Under the pieces are notes generated by a model. It saw only the letters and a program-made list of their open reading frames with translations. It was not told the DNA's origin and did no database searches. The translations under genes and the position numbers were made by a program. Below are positions 8,514 through 16,767 of a stretch of 64,000 nucleotides of DNA, piece by piece. Numbering within the stretch: position 1 is the first letter of the stretch; the number at the start of each line of letters is the position of its first letter. Source of the DNA: Rhizobium skierniewicense (GTDB lineage: Bacteria > Pseudomonadota > Alphaproteobacteria > Rhizobiales > Rhizobiaceae); contig NZ_JACIDV010000003.1 of the NCBI RefSeq assembly GCF_014196515.1, positions 310,001 to 374,000 on the forward strand, in the 5' to 3' direction.

Positions 8514-9650
8514 TTACACCTTGGTCCCGAAGTTTTCGAATGTGCCACTGTCGATGAAGGTTTCGAGCATCTCTCTATAAGGTGCGATGTCGATCTTGTT
8601 CGCCACGAGCCAATCGGGATTGTAATAGGTCGCGGCATACCGGTCGCCACTATCGCAGATCAGTGACACCAATGATCCCTGCTTGCCGTCCTTCATCATT
8701 GCTGCCGCGATCCAGCATAGGCCGAAGAAGTTGGTGCCGCTGGAACCCCCGACGCGCCGGAACAGACGTTCCGACAAAACGTGCATCGCAGCGATGGAGG
8801 CCGCATCCGGTACCTTGATCATGTGATCGATAACACCTGGAATGAACGAGGGCTCGACGCGTGGACGCCCTATGCCTTCGATGCGGGAAGGGGTCGAACA
8901 GGTCACATGGCTGTCGCCGGACATATAGGACGCATAGAATGCCGAATGTTCAACATCGACAACGCACAGCCGCGTGGACAGATTACGGTAGCGGATATAG
9001 CGACCGATGGTCGCTGAGGTGCCACCTGTTCCCGCGCTCATGACCACCCATTCGGGCTCCGGGTGTTCTTCGCTTCTCATCTGCTCGAATATGGAATCGG
9101 CAATGTTGTTGTTGCCGCGCCAGTCCGTTGCGCGTTCGGCATAGGTGAACTGATCGAGATAATGACCACCGGTTTCGGCTGCCAATCGTTCGGCGACGGT
9201 GTAGACCTCTGAAGGTCGGTCAACGAAATGACAGGTGCCGCCAAAGCGCTCGATGGCCTCAACCTTCTGGCGGCTGGTGGAATGCGGCATCACGGCGATG
9301 AACGGCAGATCGAGAAGATGCGCGAAATAGGCTTCGCTGACCGCAGTCGATCCCGAAGATGCCTCGACCAGCGTGGTGCCTTGGGCAATCTTGCCGTTGC
9401 AAATGCCGTAGAGAAACAGCGAACGCGCCAGTCGATGCTTGAGACTGCCGGTCGGGTGGGTCGATTCGTCCTTGAGGTAGATCGAAATACCCTTCAAGCC
9501 CTTGAAGACCGGCTTGACCAGATGCGTATCGGCCGAGCGGCGACCATCCCCCTGAAGGATGCCGATTGCGCGGCGCGCCCATTCGCGATCCTCGCAAGCC
9601 GGCAAGGGTGTGACGGGTGGTGTGGACAGGCAATCGGTCATCACGCCCAT
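8514..9650 (-). CDS. PLP-dependent cysteine synthase/cysteine desulfhydrase family protein
   Basis: A fold-type II PLP enzyme of about 378 residues. The PLP lysine is expected in HPTGSLKHR (K71), the asparagine/substrate loop in [10 protein letters not shown], and the phosphate-binding loop in [12 protein letters not shown]. The sequence resembles the Cds1-type cysteine desulfhydrases, annotated as 'PLP-dependent cysteine synthase family', more than classical CysK or CysM, because of the long N-terminal extension and the [12 protein letters not shown] block. It would either make cysteine or degrade it to sulfide, pyruvate and ammonia. Start is uncertain: ATG at 9650 follows GGAG at a slightly long spacing, and 9641 or 9692 are alternatives. 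It is divergent from the ROK kinase gene. Confidence 0.8.
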   Translation of the reverse strand: MGVMTDCLSTPPVTPLPACEDREWARRAIGILQGDGRRSADTHLVKPVFKGLKGISIYLKDESTHPTGSLKHRLARSLFLYGICNGKIAQGTTLVEASSGSTAVSEAYFAHLLDLPFIAVMPHSTSRQKVEAIERFGGTCHFVDRPSEVYTVAERLAAETGGHYLDQFTYAERATDWRGNNNIADSIFEQMRSEEHPEPEWVVMSAGTGGTSATIGRYIRYRNLSTRLCVVDVEHSAFYASYMSGDSHVTCSTPSRIEGIGRPRVEPSFIPGVIDHMIKVPDAASIAAMHVLSERLFRRVGGSSGTNFFGLCWIAAAMMKDGKQGSLVSLICDSGDRYAATYYNPDWLVANKIDIAPYREMLETFIDSGTFENFGTKV

Positions 9651-9909
9651 GATGTTGGTCGCTCCTTTGGAGACCGCAAACGCAGAGCGCATCCCCTGCC
9701 ACTTGCTCGATTGCTCGCCATCACGATGATTGCTTCCCCCAAAAGATGCTGTGTTTTACGACGTTCGTGCCTATCCCGGAATACAGCGGTCGCCAAGCAT
9801 AAAAGTTCTGGATTGCACCAAGTTCGGTCTGATACAGGAAGACGCAAGCAAGGCAGACGCGTCAAGGTGTTCGGATGCTTTTGGATATGCAGCGACGAAA
9901 GGCTGGCGC

Positions 9910-10833
9910 GTGATTATCTGTTTTGACATCGGCGGAACGGCCATCAAGGGTGCAGGGGCTTGGGCTGTGAATGATATCAGGCCGTTACCACGCCAGCAGA
10001 CGCCCGTTCATGATTTCGATGCCTTCGTCGGTGTTTTGAAAACGGCGATTTCGGATATCGGCGCAGTGCCGGATTGCGTTTCTTTTTCTATTACAGGCGT
10101 CATCGATCCCGATACGGACAAGGCCATTATCGCCAACATTCCGTGCGCGCATGGCAGGCTGCTGAAGTCGGATCTCGAAGCGGCGCTCGGTCTTCCCGTT
10201 TTGCTGGCAAATGATGCGGATTGCTGCGTTCTGGCAGAATACGGTGTCGGGGCAGCGCGGGGTCATCACGTCGTCTTCGGTGCCATCCTCGGGACCGGTG
10301 TCGGTGGTGGTCTCGTCATCGATGGAAAGCTGATCAACAGCACGGGTGGCTTTGCCGGTGAATGGGGCCACGGGCCGGTGGCCGCCACGCGCGCAGGAAA
10401 CCCACCGCTCGATCTTCCTCGCTTTGCCTGCGGCTGCGGACTGGAGGGTTGCCTGGATGCCGTTTGCAGCGCGCGTGGCATGGAAAAACTCCACAAGCAT
10501 ATTTCTGGAAAAGCACTGACTGCGGAGGAGATCATCGGCGACTGGCAAACCGGTGATGCGGATGCCGTCCGCACGATCGATGTCTATATCGACATGCTGT
10601 CCGGCCCGCTGGCAATGGTTGTCAATGTCACAGGCGCGACCGTCGTCCCGGTTGGTGGAGGGCTTTCCAAATCGGCGGCATTGATCGAAGCCATCGATCA
10701 GGCTGTTCGCCTCCGCATTCTGCGGCGTTTCGCCCGCCCACTCGTGGTGCAGGCGCAATGCATGGTAGAGCCCGGCCTCGTCGGTGCCGCCGTCCTTGGC
10801 TTTGATTTTCTGGCGAATCGGAGGATCTCGTGA
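9910..10833 (+). CDS. ROK-family sugar kinase, N-acetylglucosamine kinase-like
   Basis: A cytoplasmic sugar kinase of 307 residues. The phosphate-1 motif DIGGTAIKGA lies at the N-terminus, the active-site and zinc region reads GGFAGEWGHGPV, and the zinc cluster is CGCGLEGC. It has no N-terminal helix-turn-helix, so it is a kinase and not an ROK repressor. The GTG at 9910 is preferred because AAAGG lies 7 bases upstream and the conserved domain starts at once; an open frame back to 9730 adds 60 residues unlike the family. After the zinc cluster the family consensus has glutamate (GCxE), but here it is aspartate (GCLD). Substrate (GlcNAc, glucose, mannose or similar) is inferred only. Confidence 0.82.
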   Translation: MIICFDIGGTAIKGAGAWAVNDIRPLPRQQTPVHDFDAFVGVLKTAISDIGAVPDCVSFSITGVIDPDTDKAIIANIPCAHGRLLKSDLEAALGLPVLLANDADCCVLAEYGVGAARGHHVVFGAILGTGVGGGLVIDGKLINSTGGFAGEWGHGPVAATRAGNPPLDLPRFACGCGLEGCLDAVCSARGMEKLHKHISGKALTAEEIIGDWQTGDADAVRTIDVYIDMLSGPLAMVVNVTGATVVPVGGGLSKSAALIEAIDQAVRLRILRRFARPLVVQAQCMVEPGLVGAAVLGFDFLANRRIS

Positions 10834-10873
10834 CAGGAGCACGTCCTGCCAGGAGATCGTTTTCGGGTCTTCT

Positions 10874-11518
10874 TTACATGCGCGCCGCCCAGTTTGCACC
10901 ACGGTTGAAGATGGTTCTCATTTCGGGCACAGAAAACTCCTTTGCCTGATGCCCAAGGGCCGAGAAGAACACGCGGCCCTTTCCGTAATTTCGCTTCCAG
11001 ACCACGGGCATGACGACGCCATCGATCCACCATGCGTGATCGCCCGTAAACGTGGTGGTGGCCAACACTTCGTTGGACGGATCCACATGCATGTAATATT
11101 GTTCCGAGGTGTAGGGGAAATCAGAAATTCCCTGCATCAGCGGATCATCGGAACGTGTGATGTTGACGCGGTAGTCGATGATATCGCCCGGGTGAGCCAC
11201 CCATTGTCCGCCGATCATGAACTGATACTCGACGCATTCGCGAAAGCTGTCGCCCGCCTGACCGTGAAAACCGGCAAGCCCCACACCGTTTTCGACAGCT
11301 TTCGCCAGGTTCTTGATCTCTTCCTTCTCTATTTTCGACATGGTGATGATGGGCACCACGAGGCTCAGCTTGTGGACCGACGGATCGGCAAAGGCTTCCG
11401 TCGAGCTTTCAACGCGAACCGTGAAACCATCCGCTTCCAGCATGGTCTTGATGACATCGGCGCATTGCTCCGGTTCGTGTCCGCTCCAGCCACCCCAGAC
11501 GATCAGTGCTTCCGGCAT
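10874..11518 (-). CDS. ThuA-like domain protein
   Basis: A 214-residue protein of the ThuA (trehalose utilisation) class I glutamine amidotransferase-like family. It opens MPEALIVWGGWSGHEPEQC and has the family blocks GLAGFHGQAGDSFRE and DHAWWIDGVVMPVVWKRNYGKGRVFFSALGH. GGAGG lies just upstream of the ATG at 11518. It follows a Gfo/Idh/MocA oxidoreductase gene by 19 bases, the pairing seen in thuAB-type disaccharide utilisation sets. Its activity is not established from sequence; a role in processing an oxidised (keto) sugar is an inference from its partner. Confidence 0.8.
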   Translation of the reverse strand: MPEALIVWGGWSGHEPEQCADVIKTMLEADGFTVRVESSTEAFADPSVHKLSLVVPIITMSKIEKEEIKNLAKAVENGVGLAGFHGQAGDSFRECVEYQFMIGGQWVAHPGDIIDYRVNITRSDDPLMQGISDFPYTSEQYYMHVDPSNEVLATTTFTGDHAWWIDGVVMPVVWKRNYGKGRVFFSALGHQAKEFSVPEMRTIFNRGANWAARM

Positions 11519-11537
11519 ATCTTTCCTCCTCAGAATT

Positions 11538-12638
11538 TTAACGTCCAAGCTGGCCATCGACCAGCGATTGTGCCAGCGGAGCGGGACGCTCCACCTTGGT
11601 TGTGATGGATATTGTCGTGCCGGTGTCGGATGCTGTCTGGAAAGCCTCCATCACCTCCAGCACGTGCAACGCCAGATCACCGTTTGCCCGGTGCGGACGG
11701 TTCTGTCTGATGGCGTAGGCCATATCGGCGACACCGATGGAACGATAGTTGCCGTCACTATAGGGTGCGGTCAGTGCCTGCGGCTCAAAATCCCCGCCCT
11801 TGCGCAAAAGCTCGATTTCACCACCGAAATAGTTCGGGTCCGGCACGATCATTGTGCCTTCCGTGCCGTAGATTTCCAGCGGGACGTGTTTGTGTCCAGC
11901 GACATCGAAGCTCATGCCAATCTGAACGACTGCGCCGTTTTCGAATGCCATCATGCCAGACACGTGGGTTGCGACATGAACCGGTATCGTTTCACCCTTC
12001 TTGGGTTCGCTGGTGATGAGCCGCTCGTTGCGAGGAGAGAAGGCAAAGCCTGCCACCTTTGCAATTGGCCCCAGCAGGTTGACGAGATCAGTGATGTAGT
12101 AAGGCCCCATGTCCAGCATCGGCCCTCCACCAACCTCGTAATAGAAGCCGGGGTTGGGGTGCCAGCGCTCATGACCGGGACACATGAAAGTGGCTGTGCC
12201 GCCAACGGGGATGCCAAGAACACCCTGATCGATGAGCGTGCGTGCCGTCTGGTGGCCACCGCCGAGAAAAGTGTCCGGTGCCGATCCGACACGCAGGCCC
12301 TTGGCTTTCGCAGCATCCACGAGCGTTTTGCCTTCGGCGAAATTGATACCCAACGGCTTTTCCGAATAGGTGTGTTTGCCAGCGTTCAATGCGCGCAAAC
12401 CCACCTCGACATGCGCCTTGGGAATGGTGAGATTGACGATGATCTCCATTTCGGGATCATCCAGCAAATCCTCGATTGATCTTGCTGCGAGACCGAATTC
12501 ACCGGCCCGCGTCCTGGCGGCCTCAGGGTTCATATCCGCAAGCCCCCGGATGTCGAGAATGGGGAAAGATACCATGGCTTTGAGATAGGCGCTGGAGATG
12601 TTTCCGCAGCCAATGATGCCGATACCGACCGTCTTCAT
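11538..12638 (-). CDS. Gfo/Idh/MocA family sugar oxidoreductase
   Basis: A cytoplasmic NAD(P)-dependent oxidoreductase of 366 residues. The Rossmann motif GIIGCGNISSAYL lies at residues 7-19 and the catalytic lysine motif is SEKPLGINF, followed by GGGPMLDMGPYYI, which carries the conserved aspartate and tyrosine region. These enzymes oxidise or isomerise sugars and inositols. GGGAGG precedes the ATG. It is followed by the ThuA-like gene and is divergent from the GH1 beta-glucosidase, which suggests a shared role in plant-derived glycoside or disaccharide use. It could be ThuB-like, but that is not assigned. Confidence 0.85.
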   Translation of the reverse strand: MKTVGIGIIGCGNISSAYLKAMVSFPILDIRGLADMNPEAARTRAGEFGLAARSIEDLLDDPEMEIIVNLTIPKAHVEVGLRALNAGKHTYSEKPLGINFAEGKTLVDAAKAKGLRVGSAPDTFLGGGHQTARTLIDQGVLGIPVGGTATFMCPGHERWHPNPGFYYEVGGGPMLDMGPYYITDLVNLLGPIAKVAGFAFSPRNERLITSEPKKGETIPVHVATHVSGMMAFENGAVVQIGMSFDVAGHKHVPLEIYGTEGTMIVPDPNYFGGEIELLRKGGDFEPQALTAPYSDGNYRSIGVADMAYAIRQNRPHRANGDLALHVLEVMEAFQTASDTGTTISITTKVERPAPLAQSLVDGQLGR

Positions 12639-12873
12639 ATGATTTCCTCCCGTAAATCAAATTGCGAACGCATTGCCTTGTACCAATCTGTAACGTTAAA
12701 GTAAGCTCAAAATCCAGGGATTCGTATGTCATCAGGAAATTAAAGGAATTTATCCCGCTTAAAGCCGAACGCCTTGCTCAGGTCGTGAGGTTGTTTCACT
12801 GATAGACGGTCATCGCGTCATCGCGCGTAAAAGCACACAGAAGAAGGCCATTTTCGGCTACAGGAATGCGATA

Positions 12874-14181
12874 ATGTTTTCACACGACAGGACTGATTTC
12901 GGACCAGATTTTTTGTTTGGCATTGCCATGGCGGCGCACCAGATCGAGGGCGGGCAGACGGACGGGAGAGGCTCTTCCATCTGGGATACTTTCGCTGCCA
13001 CGCCGGGGAATACGAAGAACGCGGATACGGGACAGATTGCCTGCGACCACTACAACCGCTGGCCTGAAGATCTTGATCTCATCAGGGATGCGGGCTTTGA
13101 TGCCTACCGGTTTTCCTTCGCATGGCCAAGGCTCATTCCCGAGGGGACCGGTGCGCGCAACCAGGCGGGGTTTGATTTCTATGACCGCCTGATCGATGGC
13201 ATGCTGGAGCGTGGCATCAAGCCCCTCGCGACACTTTACCATTGGGATTTGCCAAGTGCATTGCAGGATCGTGGCGGCTGGATGAACCGCGATACGGCCT
13301 ATGCTTTCGCCGACTATGCCGGAGAAGCGGCGCGCCATTTCGGTGACCGGTTGGAAAGTATTGCAACGTTCAATGAGCCATGGTGCGTGACCGTGCTCAG
13401 TCATTTCATGGGCATGCACGCGCCGGGCTACCGCGATGTCAGAGCGACCGCGCGCGCCATGCATCACGTGCTGCTCGCCCATGGACTCGGGATCACCGCA
13501 ATGCGGGACGCGCGTGTGAAGGCAAAGCTCGGCATCGTCGTGAATATGGAAAAGACAGAACCGGCCAGCCAGAACGCAGAGGATGTGGAAGCGGCAGCAC
13601 TCGGCGACGACATTTTCAATCGCTTCTTTCTGGATGGCGTCATCAAAGGGACATATCCGCAGCGTGTCGTGAAAATCCTGGAGCCCTATCTGCCTGCCGG
13701 ATGGCAGGACGACATGGCGACGTTGAGCCCTCCCGTCGACTGGATTGGCATCAACTACTACACCCGTTCGCTTTATAAATATGATGAAAGCGTGCCTGTT
13801 TTCCCCTTTACCCAATCACGCGGTGATCTGGAGAAGAGCAATATCGGCTGGGAAATCTATCCGCAGGCCCTGACAGAGTTTCTGGTGCGGGCGTCGAAAG
13901 ACTATCCGGGACTGCCGATCTATGTCACTGAAAACGGCATGTCTGAAACCGATGAAGCAAAGCGGATCGATTTCTTTGACAAACACTTTGCCGCAATCAT
14001 CGAAGCCCAACACCAAGGTGCCGATATCAGGGGCTACATCGCATGGACCTTGATCGACAATTTCGAATGGGCTGAAGGCTATGGCCCGAAATTCGGCATT
14101 GTCGGAATGGACGCAGCCACCCGGGACCGCAAGCCCAAAGATAGCTACCACGCTTTTCGGCAGATGCTGACGAAGGGTTGA
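12874..14181 (+). CDS. Beta-glucosidase, glycoside hydrolase family 1
   Basis: Hydrolyses terminal beta-linked glucose (or related sugars) from glycosides. It is a 435-residue single-domain GH1 enzyme without a signal peptide, so cytoplasmic. The acid/base glutamate is E168 in TFNEPW and the nucleophile is E353 in YVTENGM; the aglycone-site motif WTLIDNFEWAEGY follows. AGGA lies 8 bases before the ATG. It is read away from the Gfo/Idh/MocA gene across a 235-base region that must hold both promoters. Agrobacterium species carry a classic enzyme of this type (Abg), but I cannot tell by eye whether this is its direct counterpart. Confidence 0.95.
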   Translation: MFSHDRTDFGPDFLFGIAMAAHQIEGGQTDGRGSSIWDTFAATPGNTKNADTGQIACDHYNRWPEDLDLIRDAGFDAYRFSFAWPRLIPEGTGARNQAGFDFYDRLIDGMLERGIKPLATLYHWDLPSALQDRGGWMNRDTAYAFADYAGEAARHFGDRLESIATFNEPWCVTVLSHFMGMHAPGYRDVRATARAMHHVLLAHGLGITAMRDARVKAKLGIVVNMEKTEPASQNAEDVEAAALGDDIFNRFFLDGVIKGTYPQRVVKILEPYLPAGWQDDMATLSPPVDWIGINYYTRSLYKYDESVPVFPFTQSRGDLEKSNIGWEIYPQALTEFLVRASKDYPGLPIYVTENGMSETDEAKRIDFFDKHFAAIIEAQHQGADIRGYIAWTLIDNFEWAEGYGPKFGIVGMDAATRDRKPKDSYHAFRQMLTKG

Positions 14182-14191
14182 TCGTTCTTGC

Positions 14192-14228
14192 ACATCCAGC
14201 CAGCCCGCTTCAGTGGGTGGCTGGATGT
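14192..14228. terminator. Bidirectional hairpin between convergent genes
   Basis: ACATCCAGCCA at 14192-14202 pairs perfectly with TGGCTGGATGT at 14218-14228, and the stem extends with CCC/GGG and one bulge. It sits between the converging GH1 gene (ends 14181) and CobW-type gene (ends 14248). No T-run follows on either strand, so termination strength is uncertain. Confidence 0.6.
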
Positions 14229-14247
14229 TGAGCGTACAGGCGTGCCG

Positions 14248-15369
14248 TCAGAAGCGCATGCCCGGCACGGCGAGAGGATTGTCCGTCACCGCCTGTCGAT
14301 CCGGCGTGTCGATCTTGGCGGCGCCCGTAAAGGCTCCGAACAGGTCTTTCACGAAAGCCTCGGGCAAATCCTTTGTGATGAGCACCATACGGGTCCGCTT
14401 GTCGGATGGGTCAGGCCAGGCAGCCAGCCGTTGTGGCGCATGAAAGATCGACTGGACCCCATGTAGCACGAGGGGACGGTCAAGATTATCCGACAGTTGA
14501 ACGATGGCCTTCATGCGCAAAAGCTTCTCCCCATGCGCAGACCGGAGAAGATCGACGAACATTTCAAGCGCGATCGGGTCGATTGGTCCGTCGTGGACAA
14601 TCGAAAATGAGCGGATCGATGCGTTGTGTCGATTAACGTCGTGGTGGTGGTGATGTCCGGCGTGATCATTGTGATCATCGTGATGGTCGTGATCGTGTTC
14701 CGCCTCCTCACCCAGCCAGCGGCTGACATCTCCCACTTTTGCCGCCGCGTCATAAAGGCCGTTTTCCAGAAGTGCGACTGCAGACCAGTCCTGACGATCA
14801 CCATTCTCGATGGGTGCGCGTGGATTGAGCGTTTTGATGTGGGTGATGAGGGCGGCGACGTGTGCTTCATCCGTCATCGTCTGCTTTGTGACGATGAGCC
14901 GATCTGCAACGGCAATCTGCTTGCGCGCTTCCTCATGCTGGTCGAGCGTTGAGGCTCCGTTGACGGCATCGACGACTGTCACGACACCATTGAGCGAGAC
15001 GTTCTGCGCGATCACAGGATTGCCGATGATGGACTGCATCACCGGAGCTGGGTCTGCAAGGCCTGTGGTTTCGATGACGATCCGATTGACCGGCTTCAAT
15101 TTACCGGTCTGGATGCCGTCCATCAACTCCGCAAGCGTATCCACCAGTTCACCGCGCACCGTGCAGCACAGGCAGCCTTCTGCAAGCTCGATGATGCCAT
15201 CACCGGACCGTTCCACCAGAAGGTGATCGATGCTGACATCGCCGAACTCATTGATGATGATGGCGGCATCCTGCATTGCAGGGTCTTTGAGAAGCTGATT
15301 GAGCAGCGTTGATTTTCCCGCACCGAGAAAACCCGTGATGATGGAGACTGGAATGCGATCGAGTGCCAT
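14248..15369 (-). CDS. CobW-family GTPase, putative zinc chaperone
   Basis: A COG0523/CobW-type metallochaperone GTPase of 373 residues. The P-loop is GFLGAGKST at 13-21, the metal motif CLCC is at 66-69, and the GTPase motifs TTGLADP and TKQT follow. Residues about 225-248 form a histidine/aspartate-rich loop typical of zinc-handling members. The C-terminal CobW_C domain contains LLRMKAIVQL. A candidate Zur operator lies 10 bases upstream of the start codon, pointing to expression under zinc starvation. It would deliver zinc to client proteins; cobalt (CobW proper) is less likely because no cobalamin genes are nearby. Confidence 0.88.
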   Translation of the reverse strand: MALDRIPVSIITGFLGAGKSTLLNQLLKDPAMQDAAIIINEFGDVSIDHLLVERSGDGIIELAEGCLCCTVRGELVDTLAELMDGIQTGKLKPVNRIVIETTGLADPAPVMQSIIGNPVIAQNVSLNGVVTVVDAVNGASTLDQHEEARKQIAVADRLIVTKQTMTDEAHVAALITHIKTLNPRAPIENGDRQDWSAVALLENGLYDAAAKVGDVSRWLGEEAEHDHDHHDDHNDHAGHHHHHDVNRHNASIRSFSIVHDGPIDPIALEMFVDLLRSAHGEKLLRMKAIVQLSDNLDRPLVLHGVQSIFHAPQRLAAWPDPSDKRTRMVLITKDLPEAFVKDLFGAFTGAAKIDTPDRQAVTDNPLAVPGMRF

Positions 15370-15378
15370 AGACGACCT

Positions 15379-15396
15379 GTAGCGTTAGAACATTAC
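15379..15396. promoter_or_regulatory. Candidate Zur box upstream of the CobW-type GTPase gene
   Basis: On the minus strand the 18 bases read GTAATGTTCTAACGCTAC. The left half GTAATGTT would be mirrored by AACATTAC, and the right half AACGCTAC differs at two positions. From memory, alphaproteobacterial Zur sites have the form GTNATGTTATAACATNAC. Its place directly in front of a zinc-type COG0523 gene supports the call. Confidence 0.6.
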
Positions 15397-15499
15397 ATTT
15401 GACGCCACGTCTTATAACAAGAAATACCGTATGCGATAGCGTCGATCTACAAAAGGACAAACGGCCCATTGCAGGGAATGAACCGTTTCAAAAAAGGCG

Positions 15500-16657
15500 T
15501 CAGAATGTAGGGCGGGGGATCGGGATCGGCACATTCGCCGTGTTATCCTTGGCGGTCGTGTTGGCCGCTAGCGTCTCGCTGCCGGGGATCAGTCCCGCAT
15601 AGGAATAGACAGGTGGGCGCGTCATTTCCTGAACGAATGGCGACTTGATGATCATTCGTCCGGCGTCGTCGCGACTTTCGCTGCGCACTTTTGCAGCTTT
15701 CGGATTGCAGATATCGGCACTGACGTCATTGACGAATTGCGTTTCACCGTAGGGCGCAAGTGATGCGATGGATACGCCCTGGCTGGTTGGTGCCGTCAGC
15801 CCCATTTGCAGGAGGTCCGCTGATTGGTCGGTGCGGCCCGCAAGACTATCGGCGCCGAGAACAACGCTGATGACCTGCCTGCCATTGCGTGTGGCAGAAG
15901 ATACCTGATTGAAGCCGGATGCGCAGATGAAGCCGGTCTTCATGCCGTCGGCACCCTCGAAGCGACCGACGAGCATATTGTAATTGGCGTAATTTTTCTT
16001 GCCGGTGCTGACGCCTTCCAGCGCGAAATATCCCGCATATTCTGGAAACTCACGCTTCAAAATGAGGGCGAGAACGGCGAGATCACGCGCGGTTGTGTAT
16101 TGCCCTTTGCCCGGCAGACCGTTCGGGTTGACGTAGTGCGTGGAGGACATGCCGAGGCGAGCAGCCTGCGCATTCATCTGCGCCACAAAATTTTCTGTGG
16201 TGCCGCCAACCGTTTCGGCAATCGCGACGGCCACGTCGTTGGCGGATTTGATCAGCAACAGTTTCAACGCGCTATCCAGCGTCAGCTTGGAGCCCGGTTT
16301 GAAGTACATCTTGCTGGCCGGCTGATCGGCGGCTTTCTTGCTCATCACCACTTCTGTGGTGGGGCTCAGCTTGCCGGATTTCATGGCGCTAAAGGCGATA
16401 TAGGCCGTCATAAGTTTCGTGAGGGATGCGGGATACCATTTGCGGAAGGCTTCCTGATGCGAAATGACCTTGCCAGTGCGCACATCAATCACCATTTTGG
16501 GATTGGCATGGGCAACCGATGCCAAAGCCAGAACACTGGCGGAGATCGCGGCAAAGGTTTTCACAAGCCGCCCTGCGGCACGGTTTGGTCTGGATTTTTC
16601 TTGCAAGGCGTATCCTCGAATTCCCGTCTTTGTTCCGGGATTTGCAATATTCACCAT
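15500..16657 (-). CDS. D-alanyl-D-alanine carboxypeptidase (penicillin-binding protein, DacA-like)
   Basis: Removes the terminal D-alanine from peptidoglycan stem peptides in the periplasm. The protein has 385 residues. All three serine-peptidase S11 motifs are present: SLTK at 78-81, SAN at 138-140 and KTG at 240-242. The N-terminus has a basic region and a hydrophobic segment (about residues 33-50) ending SVAHA, a Sec signal. The start at 16657 is preferred since AAGGA precedes the ATG; an in-frame start at 16696 adds 13 residues. The C-terminal part is proline-rich at the end (IPIPRP). It is divergent from the M20 amidohydrolase. Confidence 0.9.
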   Translation of the reverse strand: MVNIANPGTKTGIRGYALQEKSRPNRAAGRLVKTFAAISASVLALASVAHANPKMVIDVRTGKVISHQEAFRKWYPASLTKLMTAYIAFSAMKSGKLSPTTEVVMSKKAADQPASKMYFKPGSKLTLDSALKLLLIKSANDVAVAIAETVGGTTENFVAQMNAQAARLGMSSTHYVNPNGLPGKGQYTTARDLAVLALILKREFPEYAGYFALEGVSTGKKNYANYNMLVGRFEGADGMKTGFICASGFNQVSSATRNGRQVISVVLGADSLAGRTDQSADLLQMGLTAPTSQGVSIASLAPYGETQFVNDVSADICNPKAAKVRSESRDDAGRMIIKSPFVQEMTRPPVYSYAGLIPGSETLAANTTAKDNTANVPIPIPRPTF

Positions 16658-16767
16658 ATATGTCCTTGCAATGGCAAAGTACATTGATTGCGTCAATTAT
16701 GCGGCGCAATATTCGCAGCGAACGTGTGTTTTGCAGATGTCGAGAATGGGAAATCGGGAATAACAGT

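Noticed and set aside
9730-9909. 60-codon N-terminal extension of the ROK kinase
   Set aside because: The extension is unlike the family, while GTG at 9910 has a ribosome site and begins at the conserved phosphate motif.
11313-12479. 388-codon open frame on the plus strand across the ThuA-like and oxidoreductase genes
   Set aside because: Antisense to two clear genes; the protein is rich in cysteine, histidine and arginine in the way of mirror frames of GC-rich genes, and has no family motif.
14626-14710. Low-complexity run of cat/gtg/gat triplets that looked like a repeat array
   Set aside because: It encodes the histidine-rich metal loop of the CobW-type protein in frame.
15824-16687. 287-codon plus-strand frame opposite the D,D-carboxypeptidase gene
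   Set aside because: The minus strand has all three catalytic motifs of the carboxypeptidase in order, so the plus-strand frame is a shadow.
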